Assembly (NCBI RefSeq): GCF_963975745.1
Contig: NZ_CAXBIB010000006.1
Coordinates: 62,001-126,000 of the forward strand
Source: Parvibaculum sp963975745
GTDB lineage: Bacteria > Pseudomonadota > Alphaproteobacteria > Parvibaculales > Parvibaculaceae
DNA: 64,000 nucleotides
Direction: 5' to 3'
The stretch's first letter is position 1, and each line of letters opens with the position of its first letter. The notes under the pieces are model-generated. The model ran no database searches. It saw nothing but the letters and a program-made list of their open reading frames with translations, and was not told the origin of the DNA. Of the stretch, positions 15,936-23,960 are shown one piece after another. A program made the position numbers and the translations under genes.

Positions 15936-17138
15936 ATGAATCTCGATCTCACGCCGGCCGATGCCGCCTTCCGCGACGAAGTGCGCGCCTTTCTCGACGA
16001 AAATCTGACGCCGGGACTTGCGGAAGCGGGACGGTTGACGACATCGGTCTTCACCGACAGGGACTGGAACCTCGCCTGGCAGAAGGTGCTCTACAAGAAG
16101 GGCTGGGTGGCGCCGAGCTGGCCAGTCGAGTATGGCGGCACCGGCTGGAGCGAGATGCAGAAATATATCTGGGCCTCGGAATGCACGCGCGCCGGCACGC
16201 CGAACCTGTCTCCCATGGGCTTGCGAATGTGCGGTCCGATGCTGATGAAGTTCGGTACGCCCGCGCAGAAGGAATTCTACCTGCCGCGCATTCTTTCAGG
16301 CGAGGACTACTGGTGTCAGGGCTATTCGGAGCCGGGCTCGGGCTCCGACCTCGCCTCGCTGCAATTGAAGGCGGTGAGCGACGGCGACGACTACGTGCTC
16401 AACGGCACCAAGATCTGGACCACGCATGCGCATTTCGCCAACCGCATGTTCTGCCTCGTGCGTACCGACGGCAGCGGCAAGCCGCAGGAAGGCATCACCT
16501 TTCTGCTGCTTGACATGGACACGCCAGGCATAAAGGTCGAGCCGATCATCACGCTCGCCGGCGAGCATGAAGTGAACCAGGTCTTCTTCGACGATGTGCG
16601 CGTGCCGAAGAAGAACATCGTCGGCGCGGAGAATCAGGGCTGGACCGTCGCCAAATATCTGCTGGAGTTCGAGCGCGGCGGCGCCTTTGCGGCGTCACTC
16701 GCCGTCGGGCTCGAAAAAATCCGCGAAATCACTGCCAGCGAGCGGGCCGGCGACGGCAAGCGCCTTGCCGACGATCCTGCCTTTTCACGCAAGATCGCCG
16801 AAGCGGAAATCGAGGTGAAGGCGATGGAGATGACCGAACATCGCGTGATGGCGGAGCTGGCGGGCGGCAAGAACCCCGGCCCCGCTTCTTCGATGCTCAA
16901 GGCGCGCGGCACCGAGATGCGCCAGCGGCTCGACGAAATCGCCATTGAAACCATCGCCTATTATGCCGGCGTCGAGCAGATGGCGGCACGTGCGCCCGGT
17001 TCCAATGTCGAGCCTGTGGGCCCGGCGGACGGGATGGTCTTCATGCCAACCTATCTCAACAACCGCGCCGCCTCGATCTATGGCGGTTCGAACGAGGTTC
17101 AGCGCAACATCATGGCGAAGCTGGTGCTGGGGCTCTAG
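15936..17138 (+). CDS. Acyl-CoA dehydrogenase (paralogue)
   Basis: A 400-residue acyl-CoA dehydrogenase that closely resembles the protein encoded at 13.77-14.98 kb. Shared segments include WCQGYSEPGSGSDLASLQ, HEVNQVFFDDVRVPKKN, WTVAKYLLEFERGGA and GGSNEVQRNIMAKLVLGL. The two differ most in the middle helical domain, which would set chain length or branching preference. Tandem paralogues of this kind sometimes form heteromeric alpha2beta2 dehydrogenases for polycyclic or branched acyl-CoAs. That possibility fits the operon but is not shown. It starts at the first ATG, with a weak ribosome site. Confidence 0.92.
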   Translation: MNLDLTPADAAFRDEVRAFLDENLTPGLAEAGRLTTSVFTDRDWNLAWQKVLYKKGWVAPSWPVEYGGTGWSEMQKYIWASECTRAGTPNLSPMGLRMCGPMLMKFGTPAQKEFYLPRILSGEDYWCQGYSEPGSGSDLASLQLKAVSDGDDYVLNGTKIWTTHAHFANRMFCLVRTDGSGKPQEGITFLLLDMDTPGIKVEPIITLAGEHEVNQVFFDDVRVPKKNIVGAENQGWTVAKYLLEFERGGAFAASLAVGLEKIREITASERAGDGKRLADDPAFSRKIAEAEIEVKAMEMTEHRVMAELAGGKNPGPASSMLKARGTEMRQRLDEIAIETIAYYAGVEQMAARAPGSNVEPVGPADGMVFMPTYLNNRAASIYGGSNEVQRNIMAKLVLGL

Positions 17139-17159
17139 CGGCGTTCGAGACCGCTGCGC

Positions 17160-17471
17160 CTAGGTGGATCTGAGCCTGGCCAGGACGTGCGGCAATCGAA
17201 TCACGATCCAGGCGGCAGTGATGACATTGCCAAGCAGGACGATGGCGATGCCCCACAACACACCCGCTCTTCGCTCCGGTTCAAGCAGGACGACAAGCCC
17301 TGCCACCAGCACGAATCCGAGATAGAGATCGGCCAGCGTTACCACGCCCCAAGGTTCCGCCAGCATCATTGCCAGGACCGGCACCACGGAGCCGCCTGCC
17401 ACAAATCCCCAGATGATGGCACCGGCAAAGACAAGGCCGAGCACGGCCGACAGGATACGAAGGACGATCAT
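17160..17471 (-). CDS. Small membrane protein of unknown function
   Basis: A 103-residue hydrophobic protein with three predicted membrane segments at about residues 4-26, 44-62 and 70-92. The motif PWGVVTLADLYLGF (40-53) and a late LLGNVITAAWIVIRLP look like a conserved family core, but I cannot name the family with confidence. Its ATG directly follows the stop codon (TAG) of the MaoC gene, so the two are transcribed together. It ends 21 bases from the convergent acyl-CoA dehydrogenase gene. Confidence 0.75.
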   Translation of the reverse strand: MIVLRILSAVLGLVFAGAIIWGFVAGGSVVPVLAMMLAEPWGVVTLADLYLGFVLVAGLVVLLEPERRAGVLWGIAIVLLGNVITAAWIVIRLPHVLARLRST

Positions 17472-17924
17472 CTAGGCATCTTCCTTCAGGGCGCGGGCGA
17501 TCAGCAGCGTTGTCGTCTGGGTGAAGATCGTTTCGTCACTCTGATTCATCAGGATGTGCCGGTTCCTGACCACGCCACGATCAGGCTTCGAGGATGACGG
17601 CTTCGTCTCGATGCATTCGATGACGAGGCGAAGCGTGTCGCCAAGTCTTGCGGGCTTGTGAAAGCGCACCTCGTCATAGCCCAGCGCACCGATGACGGCG
17701 GTTTCCTCCGGCAGGCGCGAGGCAAGCCAGAGAACCACGGCCTGAATATGCGTGCCGCAAGCGGTGAGTGCTCCATAGACGGATTTCGCGGCGGCGCCCT
17801 CGTCGACATGGAAGGGCTGCGGGTCCCACTTCGTGGCGAAGGAGACGATCTCGTCCTTCGTCATTTCGTAGGTCGCCGGTATGTCGTGCCGCTCGCCCAA
17901 GGTAAAATCGTCGAAATAACGCAT
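17472..17924 (-). CDS. MaoC family hot-dog dehydratase
   Basis: A 150-residue hot-dog-fold protein. The hydratase motif appears as KWDPQPFHVDEGAA, with the aspartate and histidine that activate water in (R)-enoyl-CoA hydratases. It is followed by GTHIQAVVLWLASR and RLGDTLRL. The ATG at 17924 has GGGAG seven bases upstream. The longer open frame up to 18251 overlaps the thiolase gene and its terminator, so I rejected it. Hydration of 2-enoyl-CoA is the most likely reaction. Confidence 0.87.
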   Translation of the reverse strand: MRYFDDFTLGERHDIPATYEMTKDEIVSFATKWDPQPFHVDEGAAAKSVYGALTACGTHIQAVVLWLASRLPEETAVIGALGYDEVRFHKPARLGDTLRLVIECIETKPSSSKPDRGVVRNRHILMNQSDETIFTQTTTLLIARALKEDA

Positions 17925-17944
17925 GGCCGCTCCCGGAAAGCAAA

Positions 17945-17972
17945 AGGCCCGCGCAAGTTGCGCGGGCCTTGA
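17945..17972 (-). terminator. Rho-independent terminator after the thiolase gene
   Basis: Near-perfect hairpin AAGGCCCGCGCAA/TTGCGCGGGCCTT followed on the minus strand by TTTTGCTTT, 20 bases past the thiolase stop codon. The downstream MaoC gene therefore needs its own promoter or read-through. Confidence 0.85.
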
Positions 17973-17992
17973 GCATAAGACGGTTTGACGGA

Positions 17993-19213
17993 TCAGGCGA
18001 ACTCGAACAAGCCTGCCGCACCCATGCCGCCACCGATGCACATGGTGACGACGCCGTATTTGACGTTCTGGCCAGCCTGCTTGCGACGACGGCCTTCGAG
18101 CAGAATATGGCCGGTGCAGCGCGCACCGGTCATGCCGAAGGGGTGGCCGATGGCAATCGAGCCGCCATTGACGTTGTACTTTTCGGGATCGATGCCGAGA
18201 CGATCGCGGCTGTAGAGGCACTGGCTCGCGAAAGCCTCGTTCAGTTCCCAAAGGTCGATGTCGTCGATCTTGAGCCCGTGACGGTCGAGGAGGCGCGGGA
18301 TCGCGAAGACCGGGCCGATGCCCATTTCGTCGGGCTCGCAGCCGGCGACGGCAAAGCCGCGGAAGACGCCGAGAATGTCCGAGCCGTTCTTTTCGGCTTC
18401 CTTGCGCTCCATCAGCACGACGGCGGCGGCGCCATCCGAGAGCTGCGAAGCGTTGCCGGCGGTCACGTATTTGCCTTCCTTGACCTTCTGGCCGTTCTTG
18501 AAGACGGGCTTGAGACCCTGAAGCGATTCAAGTGTCGTTTCCGGACGGTTGCATTCGTCCTTCTCGACCGTGTAGTCGACCAGTGATTCCTCGCCGGTCT
18601 CCTTGTTGACCACCTTCATCTTGGTCTTCATCGGAACGATTTCGTCCTTGAAGATGCCGTTCTTCTGCGCGGCCGCGATGCGCTGCTGGCTGCGCAGCGA
18701 ATACTCGTCCTGATACTCGCGGGAAACGCCGTAGCGCTCGGCGACGATTTCGGCGGTCTCGATCATCGCCATCCAGAGTTCCGGCTTTTCCTGCATCAGC
18801 TTTTCTTCGGTCAGGCGGTTGTAGTTCTGACCGCCCATCTGCACGAGCGAGATCGATTCGACGCCGGCACCGATGGCGCAGGGCACGCCTTCGTTCACAA
18901 TGCGGCCGGCGGCCATGGCGATCGTCTGAAGGCCGGAAGAGCAGAAACGGTTGACCGTGGTGCCCGAGGTCGTCACCGGGCAGCCGGCCCAGATCGCGGC
19001 GAGACGGCCGACATTCATGCCGGTCGCCCCTTCCGGGGCGCCACAGCCCATAATGACATCTTCGACCTGTGCCGGGTCGATCTTGGCGCGCTCGATGGCG
19101 TGCTTGATCGTGTGGCCGGCCATGGCGGCGCCATGGGTGTTGTTGAAGCCACCGCGGCCGGCCTTGGCAAGGCCGGTGCGGGCGGTGGACACGATGACTG
19201 CTTCTCTGGACAT
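17993..19213 (-). CDS. Acetyl-CoA C-acyltransferase (thiolase)
   Basis: A 406-residue thiolase of the biodegradative type. The acyl-carrying cysteine is C91 in NRFCSSGLQTI. The active-site NEAF and AIGHPFGMTGAR motifs follow, and the second cysteine lies in CIGGGMGAAGL near the C terminus. The ATG at 19213 has GGGAG about seven bases upstream; the frame extends to 19282 without support. It would cleave 3-ketoacyl-CoA to acetyl-CoA. It has its own terminator, and a second thiolase belongs to the 45-50 kb operon. Confidence 0.93.
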   Translation of the reverse strand: MSREAVIVSTARTGLAKAGRGGFNNTHGAAMAGHTIKHAIERAKIDPAQVEDVIMGCGAPEGATGMNVGRLAAIWAGCPVTTSGTTVNRFCSSGLQTIAMAAGRIVNEGVPCAIGAGVESISLVQMGGQNYNRLTEEKLMQEKPELWMAMIETAEIVAERYGVSREYQDEYSLRSQQRIAAAQKNGIFKDEIVPMKTKMKVVNKETGEESLVDYTVEKDECNRPETTLESLQGLKPVFKNGQKVKEGKYVTAGNASQLSDGAAAVVLMERKEAEKNGSDILGVFRGFAVAGCEPDEMGIGPVFAIPRLLDRHGLKIDDIDLWELNEAFASQCLYSRDRLGIDPEKYNVNGGSIAIGHPFGMTGARCTGHILLEGRRRKQAGQNVKYGVVTMCIGGGMGAAGLFEFA

Positions 19214-19545
19214 GGACGGTCTCCCGAGGGGTTGGTGTTTCTGAGCCGGGTTTCCCGATCCATGCGGATTTTGGCCACCCATGCGGGCGGTCCCGGCGCG
19301 TTGAGGCGCACATTAAACGCCTTGCCGAACCCGTCAAAGCGGAATCTCGGGCCGATTCCGTAGCGTTTGTGAGGCTTTGCTGTCGGATTTTGAACAGGTA
19401 CCCGTTTCCCGCAGCGCCTCATTCTCGCCTTGAAATTTCCCCGTAACCGCCCCTTCATCACCTGCATCGGGTCACATTCGACCGTCATGCTGTTTCCATC
19501 GAAGGGGCCGCCCGGCGCGCGCCCAAGCGTAAGGGGACAGATACA
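19214..19545. other. Intergenic region, no gene seen
   Basis: A 332-base divergent spacer between the thiolase and the OmpA-like gene. I see no credible coding frame, RNA gene or strong hairpin. It should hold the promoters of both genes. AGGGGACAG at about 19531-19539 is the probable ribosome site of the OmpA-like gene. Confidence 0.6.
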
Positions 19546-20037
19546 ATGAAACGAATGCTGATCGTGACTGCCCTCGGTTTCACGACCGCCATTGGCGCGG
19601 CACTGGCCGCAAAGACCGCGGTCGCCGCCGATCCGTTGCCGATGCCCCGTCCCGCCGCACAGGAGATCGCGTTCGACGCGGCGGCCGGAATCGAGACCCG
19701 CATGATCCTGATCAGTGCCATCGATCCCGCCACCGCGCGATCGACAGGCTATGGCGTCAATGACGCCCAGCGCGTCACCTTCCCTGTCTATTTTGCCGAC
19801 GATCAGACTGCACCCGGCCGCGAGGCCCAGAAGGTGCTGCGCGCGCTTGCCGAAGAGATCACCTATCGAGGTCTGACGAACATCACCGTGATGCCGTCAT
19901 CGGCTGCCACGAGCGCCGACTACACCACCCAGATCGCCGCCGAGCGGCGCGCCGCCGCCGTCACTGCCGCGCTTGTCGAAAGCGGCGTGCCCGAACGCTG
20001 GATCGCGGTTTCGCCGGGGCTGGCCTCCGACGTCTGA
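19546..20037 (+). CDS. Exported protein with a degenerate OmpA-like domain
   Basis: A 163-residue protein with a signal peptide (residues 1-28, AVA/AD). The rest carries an OmpA_C-like pattern: VTFPVYFADDQTAPG as first strand, a central ITVMPSSAAT, and AERRAAAVTAALVESGVP as the helix that normally ends in an arginine-rich loop. The peptidoglycan-binding Asp and Arg of the classic motif are not evident. The domain also stops about 20 residues early, so ordinary diaminopimelate binding is doubtful. No frameshift that would restore the missing end was found. Confidence 0.65.
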   Translation: MKRMLIVTALGFTTAIGAALAAKTAVAADPLPMPRPAAQEIAFDAAAGIETRMILISAIDPATARSTGYGVNDAQRVTFPVYFADDQTAPGREAQKVLRALAEEITYRGLTNITVMPSSAATSADYTTQIAAERRAAAVTAALVESGVPERWIAVSPGLASDV

Positions 20038-20086
20038 CAGTTCCTCCGCGGCAGCTTGTTCCTCGCAAGCGGTCGCGTCCTCGAAA

Positions 20087-20138
20087 GGCCCGGCGTCGCC
20101 CTCCCCTCACCCGACCCCCACCGGGGCGACGCCGGGCC
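20087..20138. repeat. Long GC-rich inverted repeat
   Basis: Perfect 15-bp arms GGCCCGGCGTCGCCC (20087-20101) and GGGCGACGCCGGGCC (20124-20138) around a 22-base C-rich loop. It begins 49 bases after the OmpA-like stop codon. No T run follows, so it may be a transcript-end stabiliser or a dispersed repeat rather than a standard terminator. Confidence 0.65.
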
Positions 20139-20258
20139 CTTCATCTCCTCCTCGTATGGCATTCGGCGGCGTCCCAACGGATGCTGCCGTTCTTGTTTCA
20201 GGTGCCCGGAGCGTCTAGATAGAGCGCCATTGGCACTCCAAACCTCCCGGTCGTTTTC

Positions 20259-20660
20259 ATGAGCCCTTCCACAGTCGACACAAGCGGATTCGGCGCCTAT
20301 GCCGGTCCGGTGCTGCGCGCCGAAAGCGGCGGGCCCTTTCTCTTCGAGATCGGCGCGCACCATCTCAACGGCGCCGACCGCCTGCATGGTGGCATGATGA
20401 TGGCGCTGGCCTCGATCGTCCTCGGTGAGATCGCAAAGGAGACCGCGCGGACCAGAACGCCTGACGCCCAGGTCAAGCCGCTGTCGCTCAATTGCGATTT
20501 CGTCAGCGCCGGTGAAAAGGGAGAAACGGTCGAAGGTCGTGCCGAGGTGACGCGTGCGACGCGGACCGTGCTTTTCATTTCGGGTGAACTCCGCGTCGGC
20601 AGCCGTATCCTGATGACGGCAACCGGCGTCTATGCGATCGGGGAGCCGGCAGCGCAGTGA
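20259..20660 (+). CDS. PaaI family thioesterase
   Basis: A 133-residue hot-dog thioesterase. The HGG motif with following methionines (LHGGMMMALASIVLGE) is the typical acyl-CoA site of the PaaI/YbgC-like class. It would hydrolyse acyl- or aryl-CoA esters to free CoA. Its last four bases overlap the start of a second PaaI-type gene (GTGA), so the two are translationally coupled and may form a heteromer or cover different chain lengths. Confidence 0.87.
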   Translation: MSPSTVDTSGFGAYAGPVLRAESGGPFLFEIGAHHLNGADRLHGGMMMALASIVLGEIAKETARTRTPDAQVKPLSLNCDFVSAGEKGETVEGRAEVTRATRTVLFISGELRVGSRILMTATGVYAIGEPAAQ

Positions 20661-21091
20661 GTGCGGGGCTTCCCTCTCCGGTGTTCGTTGCACCGCCGCC
20701 GGGCTACATGCCCTCGGCGCTGCGCGATCCCTTCGAAGCCCATGTGGGACCGTTGTTCGAGCGCACGGAAGCCGACGGCACGCGCATTTTCGCCTTCATT
20801 GCCGATCCGCGTCATGTCGATGAAACAGGCGCCGTGCATGAAGGCATGCTGATGACATTTGCCGACGCCTTTATCGGCGGTGCCGCCAACCACGCCGCAG
20901 GCGGCGACTGTGTGACATTGAGCATGCAGGCCAGCTTTCTGGCCGAAGCGCGTACAGGCGACGTCATCGAATGCCGGACCCAGGTCGACCGCGTCACGCG
21001 CGCCATCATTTTCGCGTCCGGCCGCTTCTCCGTGCGCGGCGAAGACGTGATGACGGCCACCAGCCTCTGGAAGGTTCTCGGCGCGCGGTAA
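20657..21091 (+). CDS. PaaI family thioesterase (second copy)
   Basis: A 144-residue hot-dog protein beginning with GTG inside the stop codon of the previous gene. The active-site region reads VHEGMLMTFADAFIGGAA, where the classic HGG is replaced by HEG; that is common in this family. The C-terminal strand motif RAIIFASGRFSV matches the neighbour's RTVLFISGELRV, so the two are paralogues. It is followed by a MaoC-type hydratase, 85 bases away. Confidence 0.87.
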   Translation: MSAGLPSPVFVAPPPGYMPSALRDPFEAHVGPLFERTEADGTRIFAFIADPRHVDETGAVHEGMLMTFADAFIGGAANHAAGGDCVTLSMQASFLAEARTGDVIECRTQVDRVTRAIIFASGRFSVRGEDVMTATSLWKVLGAR

Positions 21092-21176
21092 AGGCCGGCT
21101 TTGCGGCTGGACAATGTGCCCGCAAGGGTTTTTGCTAGGGCCAACCGAACCAAGAAAAGCCAGGGAGACGCGCGAT

Positions 21177-22031
21177 ATGGCGATCAATTACGACGTGCTG
21201 ATGGGCCTCAAGGCCGAGGGGCAGGAATTCAGTTATGGCGACCGCGAGACGATGCTCTATGCGCTGGGTATCGGTTTCGGGCGCGACCCGATGGACGAGA
21301 AGGAACTGGCTTTCGTCTATGAGAAGAATCTCAAGACGGTGCCGACACTTGCAACCGTCATCGCCTGGGGTGCCGGCGCCATCGGCAACAGCGGCATCAA
21401 CTATGCGATGGTCGTGCATGGCGAACAGAAGCTGAAGCTCTACAAGCCCTTGCCGGTCGCGGCCCAGATCGTGACCGACAGCCGCGTCGTCGGCGCCTGG
21501 GACAAGGGCGAGGGCAAGGGTGCCATTATCGTCACCGAGACCAACATCAACGAGAAGAAGGGTGGCGACAAGCTCTGTACACTGACGTCGACGATCTTCG
21601 CGCGCGGCGATGGCGGCTTCGGCGGACCGCGCGAAGGCGCGCCCGAGCCGCACAAGCTGCCCGAGCGCGAACCCGACATGAGCATCGACGCAGAAACCCT
21701 TCCGGGACAGGCCCTTCTCTATCGCCTGTCGGGCGACCGCAACCCGCTGCACTCCGATCCCGAATTCGCGAAAGCCGTCGGATTCCCCAAACCGATCCTG
21801 CACGGACTGTGCACCTACGGCACATGTTGCCGCGCGATCATTTCGCAGGCGCTGGACTACGATCCGACGCGGATCACCGGTTTCGACGTGCGCTTTTCGG
21901 CACCTGTATTTCCCGGCGACACGATCACGGTCGACCTCTGGAAAGACAAGGGAATCATATCGTTCCGGGCGCGCGTCAAGGCGCGGGACGCGGTCGTCAT
22001 CAACAACGGCAAATGCAGCGTGAAGGACTGA
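21177..22031 (+). CDS. MaoC-type 2-enoyl-CoA hydratase (hydratase 2)
   Basis: A 284-residue double hot-dog protein like the hydratase-2 part of peroxisomal multifunctional enzyme. The N-terminal half holds RETMLYALGIGFGRDP and LATVIAWGAG. The C-terminal half has the catalytic YRLSGDRNPLHSDPEFA, with Asp and His, followed by PILHGLCTYG. It would hydrate trans-2-enoyl-CoA to the (R)-3-hydroxy form. The ATG at 21177 follows AGGGAGA at a spacing of about eight. Confidence 0.92.
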   Translation: MAINYDVLMGLKAEGQEFSYGDRETMLYALGIGFGRDPMDEKELAFVYEKNLKTVPTLATVIAWGAGAIGNSGINYAMVVHGEQKLKLYKPLPVAAQIVTDSRVVGAWDKGEGKGAIIVTETNINEKKGGDKLCTLTSTIFARGDGGFGGPREGAPEPHKLPEREPDMSIDAETLPGQALLYRLSGDRNPLHSDPEFAKAVGFPKPILHGLCTYGTCCRAIISQALDYDPTRITGFDVRFSAPVFPGDTITVDLWKDKGIISFRARVKARDAVVINNGKCSVKD

Positions 22032-22032
22032 A

Positions 22033-22075
22033 GACCCCCCCCTCTGTCACGCAACTGTCACAAAACTGTCACAAA
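22033..22075 (+). repeat. Triple 11-bp CTGTCAC repeat (Pho-box-like), copy 1
   Basis: Eight C followed by three tandem 11-base units whose CTGTCAC cores begin at 22044, 22055 and 22066. It starts right after the stop codon of the hydratase gene. An almost identical copy lies at 58355-58395. The unit has the form of a PhoB recognition repeat (CTGTCAT plus four AT-rich bases), but a terminator separates it from the next gene. Confidence 0.8.
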
Positions 22076-22124
22076 ACCGGTTCGACCCCTTGCGGAGGTC
22101 ACGCGCCGGGCGCATAAATCCGGT

Positions 22125-22156
22125 CGCCGGGCGGGGATAACTCCGCCCGGCGTTTT
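22125..22156 (+). terminator. Rho-independent terminator
   Basis: Perfect 10-bp stem CGCCGGGCGG/CCGCCCGGCG with loop GGATAACT, followed by TTTT. It ends the operon of the PaaI and MaoC genes. Confidence 0.85.
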
Positions 22157-22177
22157 CGTGAGCACCGCGCAAAAAAG

Positions 22178-23503
22178 ATGTCCCCGCTTTTCGACACCCC
22201 GCCCGACGGGGATAACCCGTTCGCGGCCGCGCAACCGGCCGGGGCGGCGCCCATGCCGGCGCAAGACGATCCGTCAACGGACGATCTGCTGGAACAGATG
22301 GAAGCGCTGATGGCCGCCGGCGCGCAACAGGCCGCGCTCGACCATGCCGAGGCTGTGGCCGCGACATGGATCGGTGGCCGGCGACCACCAGGGCTTGCGG
22401 CGGCACTGGCACGCTGCCTGATCGACATGGGCGCGCCCGAACGCGCCGCGGCGCTGATCGAACCGCTGGTCGCCGAGGGCAGCGCCGGGACCGGCGCGCT
22501 GACCGCGATGGCCCGCGCACTCGGTCTTTGCGGCCGGCACCAGGAAGCGCTTTCCCTGCTGACCGAGGCGAGCTGGCTCGACGGACGGTCGAGCGAGGTG
22601 CTGCTGGCGCTGGGACTGGCGCGACTGACGTCCGACGACATTCCGCGCGCGATCGGCGATTTCGAACGCGTGCTGCGACTGGCGACCGGCGAGAGCATGG
22701 CCGATGCGGCGGCCCGCGCCGAGGCGCATTTCCGTCTCGGCGAATGCTGGGCCGCGATGGACGAGGCGACGCGGGCTGCGCGGCATTTCCGGGCCGCGCA
22801 GGCGAACGATCCGGCCGACCGGCGCGGCGCGGCGATCCGCCTGGCCGAGATCGATGCGTCCGGTCCGCCGAAACGGGCGAGTGCCGCCTATGTGCGGGCG
22901 CTGTTCGACGGCTATGCGCCGCGCTACGACACGCATATGACCGGCGCACTGGCCTATTGCGGGCCCGACATCCTGCGCCGGGCGGCCGAGGCGGCCGGAC
23001 TTGCGGCCGATGGCAGCGCCGAGGCCGTCGATCTGGGCTGCGGCACCGGCCTTTCGGGTGCCGCCTTCCGTCCCTTCTGCCGTAAACTTGCCGGCGTCGA
23101 TCTCAGCCCGCGCATGACGGCGGCGGCCGAGGCCAGCGGCTATTACGACCGCGTGGCGACCGGCGACCTCCTGCGCTTTCTGGCCGGCGAGGATGATGGC
23201 GCCTTCACGCTGGCGATCGCCTGCGACACGCTGATCTATCTCGGCGATCTCGGACCGCTTTTCGCGGCGCTGGCCCGCGTCCTGACGCCGGGCGGCCGTT
23301 TCGTCTTCTCGACCGAGAAATCCGATGCCGCCGAAAGCGGCTATGCGATCGGCCCCGCGCGGCGCTTCCGGCACAGCGACACCTATCTGCGCGAGATGGC
23401 AGCGGCGCATGGTTTCGAAGTCACGCTGATCGAAACGGCGATTCTGCGCACCGAGAAGCGAAAACCTGTGGAAAGTCTCGTCGGCGTGACCAGAAGACTC
23501 TGA
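22178..23503 (+). CDS. TPR-containing class I SAM-dependent methyltransferase
   Basis: A 441-residue cytosolic protein in two parts. Residues about 35-225 are alanine-rich helical repeats of TPR type (for example AAALARCLIDMGAPERA, AEAHFRLGECWAAMDEATRA). From residue 240 it is a class I methyltransferase with the SAM site DLGCGTGLSG, the following acidic VDLSPRM, and IACDTLIYLGDL. The FDGYAPRYDTHM entry is typical of UbiE/BioC-like methyltransferases joined to TPRs. The methyl acceptor is unknown. Confidence 0.87.
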   Translation: MSPLFDTPPDGDNPFAAAQPAGAAPMPAQDDPSTDDLLEQMEALMAAGAQQAALDHAEAVAATWIGGRRPPGLAAALARCLIDMGAPERAAALIEPLVAEGSAGTGALTAMARALGLCGRHQEALSLLTEASWLDGRSSEVLLALGLARLTSDDIPRAIGDFERVLRLATGESMADAAARAEAHFRLGECWAAMDEATRAARHFRAAQANDPADRRGAAIRLAEIDASGPPKRASAAYVRALFDGYAPRYDTHMTGALAYCGPDILRRAAEAAGLAADGSAEAVDLGCGTGLSGAAFRPFCRKLAGVDLSPRMTAAAEASGYYDRVATGDLLRFLAGEDDGAFTLAIACDTLIYLGDLGPLFAALARVLTPGGRFVFSTEKSDAAESGYAIGPARRFRHSDTYLREMAAAHGFEVTLIETAILRTEKRKPVESLVGVTRRL

Positions 23504-23585
23504 CATCTGCTCTGCTGCATCTTTCGCAGACGCGTCATCCGACTTATTGTGGCGTGTCGAATGCCGGGACAGAGCGGGGGAACGA

Positions 23586-23960
23586 ATGCGGCGACTGGCG
23601 GCTCTTGTTGCGCTCACGATGCTGGGCGGTGCCGATGCGGCGCGGGCCGAATGCGGCGGCGTGCTGGCGCTCTGCGCGGAGGACATGCCGGTCGAGCGGC
23701 CGGGCGCAGCGGAAGAAGAATATCAGCGGCTCGATGGCGGCGGCTTCGGCGGACCGCCGGCGGGCGACGGCAATGCCAGCATCTACACACTCGATGACGG
23801 CAGCACGGTGACGTTCGGCACGGCGGCGCCGAGCGCGCAGCCCTGGACCGCCTTTGACCGCAAGGCGGGCGATGCCGCGAGCTTCAAGCGCGAGGACGAC
23901 GCCCGAACAGGCGACATCAATCCGCTCAACAAGGTCTGCGGTGCCGATGGCTGCCGCTAG
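23586..23960 (+). CDS. Small exported protein of unknown function
   Basis: A 124-residue protein with a signal peptide (cleavage near ARA/EC, residue 22). The mature part has two cysteine pairs, one in the first 12 residues (ECGGVLALC) and one at the end (KVCGADGC). Between them is a low-complexity GGGFGGPPAGDGNA and an IYTLDDGSTVTFG strand. I do not recognise a family. The ATG at 23586 follows GGGGGAAC. The last 14 bases overlap the next secreted protein's gene, which suggests a joint role outside the membrane. Confidence 0.7.
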   Translation: MRRLAALVALTMLGGADAARAECGGVLALCAEDMPVERPGAAEEEYQRLDGGGFGGPPAGDGNASIYTLDDGSTVTFGTAAPSAQPWTAFDRKAGDAASFKREDDARTGDINPLNKVCGADGCR

